Part shown: one piece after another, positions 1-9,487 of the stretch
How positions within the stretch are numbered: position 1 is the stretch's first letter
Layout: each line of letters starts with the position of its first letter
NCBI GenBank assembly: GCA_012963655.1
Contig: DTVI01000191.1
Location: 1-19,721 of the forward strand
DNA from: Sulfurimonas sp.
GTDB lineage: Bacteria > Campylobacterota > Campylobacteria > Campylobacterales > Sulfurimonadaceae
DNA: 19,721 nt
Direction of reading: 5' to 3'
Notes under the pieces: generated by a model
Told to the model about the DNA's origin: nothing
Databases searched by the model: none
The model's input: only the letters and a program-made list of their open reading frames with translations
Program-made: the position numbers and the translations under genes

Positions 1-63
1 ATCGAGTCTGAAGGCGAAGATATTAAAAGCAGGTTCTACTTGAGCTATCTTGTTAATTTCTAA
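1..63 (+). CDS. C-terminal end of an upstream gene, possibly an outer-membrane protein
   Basis: Frame 1 is open from the first base to a TAA at 61-63, giving 20 residues that end in RFYLSYLVNF. The alternating hydrophobic residues counted back from a terminal Phe (F, V, Y, L, F at -1, -3, -5, -7, -9) resemble the last beta strand of outer-membrane barrel proteins, whose C-terminal Phe is a sorting signal for the Bam complex. This is a motif-level inference from very few residues. The rest of the gene is outside the window, so a different product ending this way by chance is quite possible. Confidence 0.4.
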   Translation: MESEGEDIKSRFYLSYLVNF

Positions 64-93
64 GCTTGTTATTTTAGTAGTTAGTGTTCAGCC

Positions 94-110
94 CTTCGTT
101 AATACCGAAG
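94..110 (+). terminator. weak hairpin downstream of the first gene
   Basis: CTTCG (94-98) and CGAAG (106-110) can pair around a 7-nt loop, followed by TTTG. The stem is only 5 bp and there is no real T-tract, so a terminator role for the upstream partial gene is a guess. Confidence 0.22.
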
Positions 111-161
111 TTTGTCCAAGTGTATGTAAGTATTTTTGAGTAAATACTGTATTTTCTTTAG

Positions 162-167
162 TATAAT
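162..167 (+). promoter_or_regulatory. -10 box for the DMT transporter gene
   Basis: A perfect TATAAT. Starting 7 nt after the box would give a 15-nt leader that still contains the AAAGGAAG ribosome binding site (178-185). No convincing -35 at 17 bp; a TTGAGT at 136-141 is 20 bp away. Confidence 0.55.
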
Positions 168-188
168 TAGCCACTTTAAAGGAAGCTA

Positions 189-1061
189 ATGACCCAAGAA
201 CGAGAAGGCGAACTGTTTATGTTAGGAGTTTCAGTTTTTGAAAGCTGGTTTCCTATTTTATCTATTATTGCATTATCTGCCATAGGTGCCTTGCATACTT
301 ACGCCTTTGCTTTGCTTATTTCTTTGGTCTTTTTCTTTTTTATTATTATTAAAAAAAAGCTTTTTCATGAGCTTAAGAACAAAGAAAGTTATAAACCTTT
401 ATTCCTAACAAGCTTTTGGATCACCACATTATTTGTCTTAATTTTTCTAGGTATGCGCTACACAACTGCTGGAAATGTTTCTGTTATTATCTTTTTACAA
501 CTCTTTTTTTCTTATGTATATTTTAATGTCTTTGGAAAAGAAAAGATAGATTTCATCCATGCATTAGGTGCTTTTATTATGGGGCTTGGTGCAATAATCG
601 TACTCTTTCCTGATGAACTTGTCTTTAACAAGGGGGACTTGCTTATTCTTATAGCTGCAGCAATCGCCCCCATTGCAAACTTATATTCTCAAAAAGCAAG
701 AAAGTTTTGTTCATCTGAACTTGTCTTAGGATTTAGAACCTTCTTTGCATTGCCAATCATCTCTTTTTTAGCCTGGTATTTTGAGCCTGAATTAAGTCTA
801 GAAAATATAAAAACTGCCCTGCCTTATGTACTAATCATTGGACTTTTTATCTTTGGAATATCAAAAATATTTTGGATGGAAGCCTTACACAGAATCTCTG
901 TTACTAAGGTCAGTGCTATGGTTGCCCTTGTTCCTGTTTTAACCTTGCTCTTTGCCTATCTTTATTTAGGTGAGGTACCTGATTTTAGAAAGCTTATCGG
1001 CGTTGCTCCTATCCTGATGGGGGCTTATCTTTTGACTAAGCCTCTACCTGTGGTTGAGTAG
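189..1061 (+). CDS. DMT-superfamily (EamA-type) inner-membrane transporter
   Basis: A 290-residue, very hydrophobic protein with about ten predicted membrane helices arranged as two EamA-like halves, roughly residues 12-142 and 148-284. The second half ends in the family-like run LVPVLTLLFAYLYLGEVPD followed by a last helix with a GAYLL motif. Family members export or import small metabolites such as amino acids or nucleosides; the substrate cannot be read from the sequence. Length is normal for the family (about 290-310). The ATG at 189 is chosen because AAAGGAAG lies 3-5 nt upstream; an in-frame ATG at residue 11 lacks such a site. The gene is alone in its transcript and converges with hrpB. 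Confidence 0.88.
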   Translation: MTQEREGELFMLGVSVFESWFPILSIIALSAIGALHTYAFALLISLVFFFFIIIKKKLFHELKNKESYKPLFLTSFWITTLFVLIFLGMRYTTAGNVSVIIFLQLFFSYVYFNVFGKEKIDFIHALGAFIMGLGAIIVLFPDELVFNKGDLLILIAAAIAPIANLYSQKARKFCSSELVLGFRTFFALPIISFLAWYFEPELSLENIKTALPYVLIIGLFIFGISKIFWMEALHRISVTKVSAMVALVPVLTLLFAYLYLGEVPDFRKLIGVAPILMGAYLLTKPLPVVE

Positions 1062-1116
1062 ATAGTTTTTTAAGTATTTCAGTTGTTATATATCTACCCA
1101 AGTTTTATTCTCTTAG

Positions 1117-1177
1117 GTAGTCCGTGCTGAGGCCTTCGCTGGTGCCCATGGCACAACAGCTTCGGTTCCGGGGCTAC
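1117..1177. other. GC-rich 61-nt long imperfect hairpin, function unknown
   Basis: An almost continuous foldback in an otherwise AT-rich window. Outer stem GTAGTCC (1117-1123) pairs with GGGCTAC (1171-1177) through one G-T wobble. A short GCC/GGT stem follows (1132-1134 with 1164-1166), then a symmetric TTC/TTC internal loop. GCTG (1138-1141) pairs with CAGC (1157-1160), and an AA bulge leads to the apical stem GTGCC (1142-1146)/GGCAC (1150-1154) with loop CAT. No T-tract follows. It sits between two convergent genes. It could be a small structured RNA, a REP/BIME-like element, or the remnant of a mobile-element end. The pairings are seen directly; the function is unknown. Confidence 0.5.
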
Positions 1178-1215
1178 AAAACAAGCTATCGCGGTCATGA
1201 AATGATGTTTCTTTA

Positions 1216-1245
1216 GTAAACGACGCGCAGGCGTCGTTTGTTTAC
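1216..1245. terminator. hairpin between the DMT transporter gene and hrpB
   Basis: AAACGACGC (1218-1226) and GCGTCGTTT (1231-1239) form a perfect 9-bp stem with loop GCAG. The flanking GTAAAC (1216-1221) and GTTTAC (1240-1245) offer an alternative, extended pairing. It ends 6 nt before the hrpB stop codon and lies between convergent genes, so a shared bidirectional terminator is the likely role, although the T-run is short on both strands. Confidence 0.6.
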
Positions 1246-1250
1246 GCCCC

Positions 1251-3737
1251 TCACATCCATTTTTTTGTTTTGCTGGTGGCTATTGCTGTTAGAGGATCGT
1301 CTGGCCAGTAGTGTCTTTTGTACTTTCCTCTTAGTTCTTTTTTCACATCACTGTAAGTATTTTTCCAGAAGCTTTCTAGATCTTGTGTTATCTGCATTGG
1401 TTTTCTTGCGGGGGAAAGTAGGTGAATCATTAGTTTTATCTTTCCCTTTAGAACGGTAGGGGTATTTTGAGTTCCAAACATCTCTTGCAATCTAACCGCG
1501 AGTATTGGCTTGTTAATATCTTCGTAGTCTATATAAATGTTTGAACCACTGGCCACCTTTAATTTTGAAGGGGCAAGACGATCTAGTTCTTGCATCTGTT
1601 CCCAGCTTAATTGGGCTGAGAGTATCCCATATAGGTCTAATCCTTGAAGGGACTTGAAAGAGTTTTTACCCTCTATATAAGGCAATAACCATTCCTCCAT
1701 ACTTCCTAAAAGATGTTCTTCACTTAGATCTGCAAAACTCTCTTTATTATGTAAATTTACAAAGTTTATTCTATCTCTTAAAGAAGAGGTCTTTTGATCC
1801 CATGCTAGCACAGCTAAGCCTTCCTCTTTTATAGCTTGTATAAGTACCAAGGCCGCTTTATCTCCTGATGGAGTAGGCATTGTCTTCTCTTCTAAGATTA
1901 AAGCCCCTAGACCCTTTGTCTTTCTAGCTTCTACTCGTTTTTCTTCTTCGTTCCATCTTAATACTTCTTTATCTTCTATCAAGTCTGATAAATGCTCTTG
2001 TATTTGTGCCTTAGAAATATCTGCGGCCTTATATATAAGTGCTGATTGTGTTTTTCCATCTAAGTCGCTTACGACTAAGTACTTACTGTTTATAAGTTGG
2101 TCTTCTTTATTTAAATTCGCGCCTTTTGCATTAGCCAGTAAATAACTTGAGCCATTTTCAATTCGTAGCTGAGCGACTCTTTCAGGATAGGCAAAGGCCA
2201 ATAAAACACCTGTCATCTCTATATTGATATCAGTTGATATGATTTTTTCTAAACGCTTGGCCATCTTCAAAATGTACTTACAATGTTTAGTATCTATCTG
2301 GTGTACTGAAGCCCCTTGGTTCACCTCATGTAAAAAGGATAGTCTTTCTTTCATGTCACTTGAGCGAAAAGAGCCTGTATATATATCTTTTTCACTTATC
2401 AAAACACAAAGTAAAGAAGCCTCATAAGAAAGCTTCATCTCTTTGGCTTTTATCATCATATGTGCCAAACGTGGATGTAAACCAAAAGAGATCATACTTT
2501 TACCGTGCCCAGTAATCTTTCCTTCTTCATCTAAGGCATTTAACTGTTTTAATAAAGCATAAGCATGGTCAAGTGCGTGTGAAGGAGGCAAGTCCATCCA
2601 AGAAAGCTCATGTACATCCTCATTTCCCCAAGCCGCTAACTCTAAAACAAAAGATGTTAGGTCAGCAGAAAGTATCTCAGGTACATCATGTTTTAAAAGT
2701 ATTTTTCCCTTATGCCAAAGATGATACGCCTTACCTTCTGATGTTCGCCCTGCTCTTCCTGCTCTTTGTGTAGCCGAGTCTTGGGAGATAAAAGAGGTGA
2801 TGAGGCGGTTCATACCTGAGCTTGAATTAAATACCGAAGTATTTTGAAGACCTGAGTCTATAACGATCTTTATGCCCTCAATGGTTAGAGATGTTTGCGC
2901 TATGTTAGTACTTAAAACTATCTTTCTTTTTCCCTTAGCAGGGGCTTTTATTGCCTTGTCTTGTTCTTCTTTACTTAGGGTTCCATACAGGCATGAGACA
3001 TAAGTGTTAGACAGGTTCCCTTCATTTAGTTTTGCTTCTAACTTTTTAATCTCACCTACACCAGGAAGAAAAACAAGGATATTTCCTTCTTCTTTTTTAA
3101 GAATACCCGAGAGTAAGTTATAAATAAAAACAGGAAGTTCTTTCTTTTTTGGTTCAGGTGTTTTGTGATCTAAGTATATATCTTCTACAGGAAAAGAACG
3201 TCCCTTACTTTCTATCAAAGGAGCATTATCTAAACACTTCGAGATAGCCGAGGTATTTAAGGTCGCAGACATGATAAGTAGTTTTAAATCTTCTCTTAAA
3301 AGCATCTGCGATTCAAGGCAAAGCGCTAAGGATAAGTCCGCATGGATAGAACGCTCATGATACTCATCAAAAATCACTAAGGCAATATCTTCTAAAGAAG
3401 GGTCAGCTTGAAGACGGCGAGTTAAGATACCTTCTGTGACAATGAGTATCTTTGTCTTAGTACTTTGAACGGAGTCCATTTTGACTTGATACCCAATTCT
3501 TTCACCTACTTTTTCACCCAATTGTTCCGCCATTCTAGCCGCCGAAGAACGAACAGCCAAACGTCTAGGCTCTAGCATTATGATTTTTTTACCTTCTAAC
3601 CAAGGTTCATCTAAAAGGGATAAGGGTAAGGCTGTTGTCTTTCCTGCACCTGGTGGCGCTTGTAAAACAAGACGATTTTCTTGAATTAGGCTTTGCTTAA
3701 CTTGAGGTAGGACTTCAGTAATAGGTAAGTTATTCAT
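1251..3737 (-). CDS. hrpB: ATP-dependent helicase HrpB (DEAH family)
   Basis: An 828-residue protein, the usual length for HrpB. Superfamily 2 motifs appear in order: Walker A PPGAGKT (residues 28-34), EPRRLA (56-61), DEYHER (124-129), SAT (157-159), a STNIAQTSLT segment and motif VI QRAGRAGR (324-331). The C-terminal part carries the HrpB-specific region ending in a KRHYWPDDP stretch. Members hydrolyse ATP and unwind or remodel nucleic acid; the exact cellular role of HrpB is not settled. The N-terminus (LPITEVLPQVKQSL) matches family expectation, supporting the ATG at 3735-3737. No Shine-Dalgarno lies in front of it; instead a TATAAT ends 6 nt upstream, so the mRNA may be leaderless. The gene stands alone, divergent from the macroglobulin gene. 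Confidence 0.95.
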   Translation of the reverse strand: MNNLPITEVLPQVKQSLIQENRLVLQAPPGAGKTTALPLSLLDEPWLEGKKIIMLEPRRLAVRSSAARMAEQLGEKVGERIGYQVKMDSVQSTKTKILIVTEGILTRRLQADPSLEDIALVIFDEYHERSIHADLSLALCLESQMLLREDLKLLIMSATLNTSAISKCLDNAPLIESKGRSFPVEDIYLDHKTPEPKKKELPVFIYNLLSGILKKEEGNILVFLPGVGEIKKLEAKLNEGNLSNTYVSCLYGTLSKEEQDKAIKAPAKGKRKIVLSTNIAQTSLTIEGIKIVIDSGLQNTSVFNSSSGMNRLITSFISQDSATQRAGRAGRTSEGKAYHLWHKGKILLKHDVPEILSADLTSFVLELAAWGNEDVHELSWMDLPPSHALDHAYALLKQLNALDEEGKITGHGKSMISFGLHPRLAHMMIKAKEMKLSYEASLLCVLISEKDIYTGSFRSSDMKERLSFLHEVNQGASVHQIDTKHCKYILKMAKRLEKIISTDINIEMTGVLLAFAYPERVAQLRIENGSSYLLANAKGANLNKEDQLINSKYLVVSDLDGKTQSALIYKAADISKAQIQEHLSDLIEDKEVLRWNEEEKRVEARKTKGLGALILEEKTMPTPSGDKAALVLIQAIKEEGLAVLAWDQKTSSLRDRINFVNLHNKESFADLSEEHLLGSMEEWLLPYIEGKNSFKSLQGLDLYGILSAQLSWEQMQELDRLAPSKLKVASGSNIYIDYEDINKPILAVRLQEMFGTQNTPTVLKGKIKLMIHLLSPARKPMQITQDLESFWKNTYSDVKKELRGKYKRHYWPDDPLTAIATSKTKKWM

Positions 3738-3743
3738 AAATGG

Positions 3744-3749
3744 ATTATA
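3744..3749 (-). promoter_or_regulatory. -10 box of hrpB, very close to its start codon
   Basis: The minus strand reads TATAAT with exactly 6 nt (CCATTT) before the hrpB ATG. A start at the usual distance would fall on the A of ATG, that is, a leaderless message. Consistent with this, no ribosome binding site is present. Confidence 0.5.
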
Positions 3750-3819
3750 CTTGAAAAGGGATTAGACTTTAGGCCACCGCTAAAAAATGTTTATTTAAGA
3801 AGCTTAGTATCCTTAGTTA

Positions 3820-3825
3820 GATAAT
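3820..3825 (+). promoter_or_regulatory. -10 box for the macroglobulin-pbpC operon
   Basis: GATAAT, one mismatch from consensus, 29 nt upstream of the ATG at 3855. The predicted leader of about 22 nt contains AAGGGA (3844-3849), a good ribosome binding site 5 nt from the ATG. Confidence 0.4.
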
Positions 3826-3854
3826 ATTTCTTAATATTTTAAAAAGGGAAGAAA

Positions 3855-6800
3855 ATGAAGGATATAAACGAAAGTAAAAAGACACAAGAACAAGGGAAGC
3901 AAAAGCTCAAGAAAAAAAGTAAAAAGAAACTTCTTGTCTATCTTCTTACAGGTATGCTTGTCATAACTTCTGTCTTACTCTCTTATAAGTATCTTTTTTT
4001 AAAAGAAGACGCACATCTTAGTATTTCTTCTACTAATTTTCCCGGTGTTACCCTCCATAGCACGCCAGATAGAATTAAAATAAATTTTAAAAACAGTGCT
4101 AATAGAAACAATAAACATTACCGAGAACAAATTAATTCAGCTATTGCACCCTTACACCTCATTGGTAAAGAAGTACATCAAGGCGTGTCTTTAAGTCCTG
4201 CCCTTTCAGGAATATGGAAATGGGAAAATGAAAATACCCTTATATTTCTACCCAAACAAGATTGGCCAGCTGATCATGAATTTATTGTCAAAATAAATAC
4301 AAAACTTTTTGCAAAGAAATCCTTAGATTTTGAAAATAGTAGAATAGAATTTAGTACACCCTATTTCCAAGCAACCGTAGACAATATGAACCTCGAACAA
4401 GATGTTGCGGAGGGAAGAGATCATAATATTTTTTCTACACTTAACTTTACTCACCCTGTAAACAAAGAATCTTTAGTCAAAAATCTCAAACTCCTTGATG
4501 GAAATAAAGAAGTTCCTTTTGAATTAAGCTATGAAAAAAATCTAAAAACAGCTTATATTCGTTCCAACATCATAAATATTGACTCAAAAGAAAGGTATAT
4601 CAAACTACATCTAAATGAGGGTATTAAGACAAGCCTTGGAAATGCCAACTTGCATGAAATACAAAAAAGTAAAATTTTAATTCCTGATATTTACAGTTTT
4701 TTAAAGATTAATTCTGCAAATTACTCCATAATAAATGATAAGCACGCTAATCCTGAACAAATATTTCATATTGCCTTAACAGACAGTATTTCAAGAAAAG
4801 AGTTTTTGAAATATTTAAAAGTTAAAATAAAATTATCTGAAAAAGAAAAAGAAAACCGTGACTATACAAAACTGAATATTTTAGAAAATGCAAAAGATTA
4901 TTCCAAAGATTATTTTATTAAAACTCAAATAGCTGCTAGAGGAAATGTTGAAATAACCCTAGGTAAGGGAATGAAGTCCATTAATGGATTTGAACTTAGA
5001 CGAGACCTAAAAGAAACAAAAATTATTCCTTCTTATCCAATCGAATTAAAGATTATGGGAGAGGGCTCACTTTTAGCCCTTTCAGGTGAGAAAAAGCTTT
5101 CCTTTTCTACACGAGGTATTTCGGGCTTAAAGGTCACTATACAAAAGCTTCAAGATGACCAAATTAATCATCTGATTTCCCAAACCTATGGAGATATCAC
5201 TTCCCCAAGCTTTAGATCTTATAACTTTAATGCTGACAACATAACAGACAAGCAACTCGAAAAGACTATTTCCTTAGCTTCTGTTCATCCAAAAGATAGA
5301 AACTATGCTTCTTTAAATCTTACACAGTATCTAAAAAAGAAGGGAAGTGGAATCTTCTTCGTAGAGGTCAAAGACTGGGATATTAATAAAAACCGAAGTC
5401 AACATTATCTAAATGATAAACGTATGATAGTTATTACAGACATGGGCCTTGTTATAAAAAAAGCAAGAAATGGATCTCGAGATGTTTTTATAGAGTCAAT
5501 TTCTCAAGGTAAGGCGGTAAGCAGAGCCAATATAACTGTTCTTGGTAAAAATGGTCAAGCTATTGCTTCTACATATTCCTCTTCAAAGGGCAAGGCAAGT
5601 TTTTATAACTTAGACTCTTATCATAATGCCCAAGCACCTACTGTAATTGTGGCAAAAAAAGGTAATGACTTATCTTTTATCCCTTATAATGGATCCAATA
5701 GAAACATTAGTTTTTCGAAGTTTGATATTGGAGGAATTAAGTCTTATAACACTAACCCTGATTCTCAGCTTTCTGCTTTTGCCTTTAGTGATAGAGGGAT
5801 TTATCGTCCTAGTGAAAATATACATCTAGCCGCTATTGTCAGACAAGGAAATTTTGACCTTACTAATGGCACCTTAGTTCGCGCAAAAGTACGTGACGCA
5901 AGAAACAAGCTTATTTATAAAAAAGATTATACCTTAGGGTCTAGTGGCTTTTTTGAAATTGATTTAGCAACAAAATTAAGCAGTGCAACCGGTGCTTATA
6001 GCTTTAGTATTTATCTCCCTCATAAGACCTCTAGTTCCTATGTTAGAGAAGATTATCTAGGTGGTGTAAACTTTTCTGTTGAAGAGTTCCAGCCTGATAC
6101 CATGAAGATTAGAACCTCTTTTAAGCCCCGTATTCAAGAGGGCTGGGTAGGTATAAAAGATTTAATAACAGAGGTAAAACTAACAAATCTGTTTGGTCTT
6201 CCTGCTCAAAACAGAATTATAAAAGCCAGTGCAAGACTAATACCAACACAGTTTTATTTCTCCAAATATTCTGCTTACAACTTTAGAGCCCCACTTCTAG
6301 ATGAAAAGGTACGCCGCCAAGAAGATATAGCCTTTGAAGATATTAAGACAGATAAGGAAGGTTTTGCTTCTTTTGATGTAAAACTTCCTTATGAAAGGGG
6401 TGGCTTTAGAATTGATTTTTCTGCAGAAGGGTTTGAACCTGACGGAGGAAGAAGCGTCAAGGCAAAGTCAACAACCTTAGTTTCAGATGCTCAATATATG
6501 TTAGGGGTTAAGGCAGATGGAGCGCTTAATTATCTTAAAAAAGACCAAGACCGATCCTTAGAATTTATTGCCGTTAATGCTGTACTAGACAAGATTGCAT
6601 TAAAAGATCTAAAAATGGAATTAATTTATAACAAACGTCTTTCTGTTCTAACTAAACAAAGAGATGGACGTTATAGATATGAAACCGTTATTAAAAAAGA
6701 AAACTGGCTGACAAAGGGGTTTAAGCTGGATAAAAAAGGTCTCAAGCTCAAACTAAACACTACTGTTGGCGGTGATTTTAACCTTAACATTAAAAACAAA

Positions 6801-9482
6801 GACGGAAAACTACTTTCAAGTATAGCCTATCATGTAGCTACTAGTGGGAATATGACAGGGGCCTTGGAAAAAAATTCAGAATTGAGTGTGAAATTAAATA
6901 AAAAGACCTATAAGCCGGGTGAGACCATTGAAATGAATATTATTGCCCCTTATATAGGGACAGGTCTAGTGACCATTGAAAGTGATAAGGTACATGCTCA
7001 TAAGTGGTTTAAAACAAAAACAAGCAGTTCTATTCAACACATAATCCTTCCTAAAGGATTAGAAGGAAATGCCTATGTTAATGTCACCTTTGTGCGTTCT
7101 ATCAATTCAAATGAAATCTTTACCTCACCTCTTTCCTATTCTGTTCAAGCCTTTAATATTAACAGTGAAAAACGTAAGATCAAGGTAGACCTAACAACAC
7201 CAAAGCTTATTAAGCCCGGTGATGAACTTCATATAAAATACAAAACAGATAGAAAGTCCAAGATCATTGTGTACGCCATTAATGAAGGGATTTTACAAGT
7301 TGCTAAATACAAGCTTCCAGAACCAAGCCAACATTTTCTAAAGAAAAGAGCCTTAGATGTTCAAACCTTCCAAATCTTGGATTTGATCTTACCGGAGTTT
7401 AGCAAGTATATTCAAGCGGCTGCAATTGGTGGTGGTATAATGGCAAAAATATCTTCATACCTTGTAGGTGAGAACCTAAACCCCTTTCAAAGAACACTTG
7501 ATAAACCTGCAGTATATTGGTCAGGCATAATTAATGCAGATACACATGAAAAAGAGCTAAGTTTCAAGGTTCCAGACAGTTTTAGCGGATCTTTAAAGAT
7601 TATGGCCGTTGCTGTAAGTGATGATGCTATGGGTTCAAGTTTTACAAAGACAAAGGTTCGTGGGCCCTTTGTGCTTTCTCCAAATGTATTAACTATGGCA
7701 GCGCCTAATGATGAGTTTGAAGTGACAGTAGGTGTTTCCAATTCTCTTAAAGGAAGTGGAAAAGATGCCTTAGTTGGCATCAGCATTGAACTAAGTAAAA
7801 ACCTGAAACTCTTATCTCAGCAAAAAGTAACTAAGAAGATCTCTGAAGGAGATGAAGACAAGGTTACCTTTAGACTAAAAGCACTAAACAGTCTGGGTGA
7901 GGGAAGAATTACTTTTACTGCAAAACATGGGGAAAAATTTCAATCCCGCTTGGCTACCCTAAGTATTAGACCTGCTCAAAATTATGCAACAACACTAAAG
8001 GTAGGTTACAAAAAAGGTATTGGTATTATTAAGGTAGATAGAGTTCTTTATAAAGAACTTTCTTCAAAAAGCCTAAGTGCCTCCAATTCTCCCTTTGTTT
8101 TAGCCACAGGCATGACAGATTATCTAAGCACTTATCCCCACGGATGTACCGAACAAATCATCTCCCAAACCTTTCCGTGGATAGCACTTTCTAATACTTC
8201 TGCCTTTGAAGATCAAAAAAACAAGGCGACTCAAAATGCTCATGGTGTTATTTCTATGCTTCAAACCCGTCAATTAAGTGACGGAGGATTTTCCTTATGG
8301 CCAAGTTCAAACTATGTCAGTGAGTTTGCATCATTATATGCCCTTCATTTCTTAAGCGAGCTAAAAGACAGTTCATTAGATATTAATATACCTAAGAACC
8401 TGCATAAGGATGGAATGGATTATTTAAGAAAGGTAGCAAGAGAGCAAACTTCTTCTATACTCGAAGCTAGACGCAGGGCCATAGCCATATATCTCTTAAT
8501 CAGAAACAAAGAAGTAGCCACTAATTATCTTGTTGATTTACATGAGAGCCTTTCTAAACAGAAAAACTCATGGGAAAAAGATATCACTTCTGCCTACTTG
8601 GCTGCTTCATATAAGCTTCTTAAAAAAGATACAAGCGCACAAAAACTGATTAATACATTTGATCCTTCTTACCAAACGGGATATACAGATTTTCAATCTA
8701 ATTTGACCATGAATGCACAATACATTTACCTTGTATCAAAGCATTTTCCTCAGATGAACCTGAATGTAGAGGACAATATCATGCCCCTGCTTAAACCCGT
8801 AATAGCTGGGAAATTAAATACTATTTCTGCTTCTTATACTGTTATGGCCTTAAGTGCATTTTCTGTAAAGAATGAAAAACAATACGGAAAAGACGAATTA
8901 GAATTTTTCCTTATCGGAACTAACAAGGTAGCTCTGCCAAAGACAGAATTTAAACCTTTTATGAAAACCAATGTACCCTTAGCTCAAGGACAGGTAAGCA
9001 TAGAATCTAACTCTCCTTTGTTTTACCAGTTAGTACAGTCAGGATACGATACTCAGCCTTATACAAAGGCATTATCTCAAGGTATTGAAATCTTTAAAGA
9101 GTATCTTGATAAAAATGGAAGTGTTGTTACCGAAGTAAATCAAGGAGATGAGCTAGAAGTTAGAATCAAAATACGCTCCACAAAAAAATCTTATATCTCA
9201 AATGTAGTACTTGTAGATCTTTTACCAGGTGGATTTGAAGTCATAAGAGAAAGTGTTCCAAGAAATATCAATACATGGCGCGCAGATTATGTTGACGTAC
9301 GTGAAGATAGGGTTGTTTTTTATGCAGGTTTTTCTTCTTCAGTTACTGAGCTTCGTTTTAAAGTCAAGGCAACGACAGCAGGCAAATTTATTATCCCTTC
9401 AGCCTCTGCCTCATCTATGTACGATCCTGACTTAATCTCACATACTCAGGCCTCAAGCATACAAGTAAATTCAGAAAAATAA
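3855..9482 (+). CDS. bacterial alpha-2-macroglobulin, thioester type, membrane-anchored
   Basis: A 1875-residue protein, longer than E. coli YfhM (about 1650). Residues 1-25 are lysine-rich and residues 26-48 are hydrophobic without a lipobox Cys, so it is likely held in the inner membrane by an N-terminal anchor facing the periplasm, unlike the lipoprotein form. The MG2-type signature DRGIYRP is at 646-652. The thioester motif GCTEQ has its reactive C1431 and Q1434, followed by an alpha-alpha toroid-like region. The C-terminal domain has VDLLPGGFE at 1787-1795. Known members trap attacking proteases by covalent thioester capture after bait cleavage. AAGGGA 5 nt upstream supports the start. 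pbpC follows after 5 nt, the conserved pairing of this family, suggesting defence plus wall repair. The protease target and bait region cannot be read from sequence. Confidence 0.93.
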   Translation: MKDINESKKTQEQGKQKLKKKSKKKLLVYLLTGMLVITSVLLSYKYLFLKEDAHLSISSTNFPGVTLHSTPDRIKINFKNSANRNNKHYREQINSAIAPLHLIGKEVHQGVSLSPALSGIWKWENENTLIFLPKQDWPADHEFIVKINTKLFAKKSLDFENSRIEFSTPYFQATVDNMNLEQDVAEGRDHNIFSTLNFTHPVNKESLVKNLKLLDGNKEVPFELSYEKNLKTAYIRSNIINIDSKERYIKLHLNEGIKTSLGNANLHEIQKSKILIPDIYSFLKINSANYSIINDKHANPEQIFHIALTDSISRKEFLKYLKVKIKLSEKEKENRDYTKLNILENAKDYSKDYFIKTQIAARGNVEITLGKGMKSINGFELRRDLKETKIIPSYPIELKIMGEGSLLALSGEKKLSFSTRGISGLKVTIQKLQDDQINHLISQTYGDITSPSFRSYNFNADNITDKQLEKTISLASVHPKDRNYASLNLTQYLKKKGSGIFFVEVKDWDINKNRSQHYLNDKRMIVITDMGLVIKKARNGSRDVFIESISQGKAVSRANITVLGKNGQAIASTYSSSKGKASFYNLDSYHNAQAPTVIVAKKGNDLSFIPYNGSNRNISFSKFDIGGIKSYNTNPDSQLSAFAFSDRGIYRPSENIHLAAIVRQGNFDLTNGTLVRAKVRDARNKLIYKKDYTLGSSGFFEIDLATKLSSATGAYSFSIYLPHKTSSSYVREDYLGGVNFSVEEFQPDTMKIRTSFKPRIQEGWVGIKDLITEVKLTNLFGLPAQNRIIKASARLIPTQFYFSKYSAYNFRAPLLDEKVRRQEDIAFEDIKTDKEGFASFDVKLPYERGGFRIDFSAEGFEPDGGRSVKAKSTTLVSDAQYMLGVKADGALNYLKKDQDRSLEFIAVNAVLDKIALKDLKMELIYNKRLSVLTKQRDGRYRYETVIKKENWLTKGFKLDKKGLKLKLNTTVGGDFNLNIKNKDGKLLSSIAYHVATSGNMTGALEKNSELSVKLNKKTYKPGETIEMNIIAPYIGTGLVTIESDKVHAHKWFKTKTSSSIQHIILPKGLEGNAYVNVTFVRSINSNEIFTSPLSYSVQAFNINSEKRKIKVDLTTPKLIKPGDELHIKYKTDRKSKIIVYAINEGILQVAKYKLPEPSQHFLKKRALDVQTFQILDLILPEFSKYIQAAAIGGGIMAKISSYLVGENLNPFQRTLDKPAVYWSGIINADTHEKELSFKVPDSFSGSLKIMAVAVSDDAMGSSFTKTKVRGPFVLSPNVLTMAAPNDEFEVTVGVSNSLKGSGKDALVGISIELSKNLKLLSQQKVTKKISEGDEDKVTFRLKALNSLGEGRITFTAKHGEKFQSRLATLSIRPAQNYATTLKVGYKKGIGIIKVDRVLYKELSSKSLSASNSPFVLATGMTDYLSTYPHGCTEQIISQTFPWIALSNTSAFEDQKNKATQNAHGVISMLQTRQLSDGGFSLWPSSNYVSEFASLYALHFLSELKDSSLDINIPKNLHKDGMDYLRKVAREQTSSILEARRRAIAIYLLIRNKEVATNYLVDLHESLSKQKNSWEKDITSAYLAASYKLLKKDTSAQKLINTFDPSYQTGYTDFQSNLTMNAQYIYLVSKHFPQMNLNVEDNIMPLLKPVIAGKLNTISASYTVMALSAFSVKNEKQYGKDELEFFLIGTNKVALPKTEFKPFMKTNVPLAQGQVSIESNSPLFYQLVQSGYDTQPYTKALSQGIEIFKEYLDKNGSVVTEVNQGDELEVRIKIRSTKKSYISNVVLVDLLPGGFEVIRESVPRNINTWRADYVDVREDRVVFYAGFSSSVTELRFKVKATTAGKFIIPSASASSMYDPDLISHTQASSIQVNSEK

Positions 9483-9487
9483 TATTT

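Noticed and set aside
1117..1177. tRNA-like acceptor pairing GTAGTCC/GGGCTAC
   Set aside because: No T-arm, D-arm or anticodon arm fits between the ends; the interior is one long hairpin.
1117..1177. Integron attC site
   Set aside because: Long imperfect foldback, but the required GTTRRRY/RYYYAAC core sites are absent and no integrase or cassette is nearby.
7487..7786. Antisense 99-codon open frame inside the macroglobulin gene
   Set aside because: Lies wholly within a clearly coding region on the other strand, with no promoter or ribosome binding site of its own.
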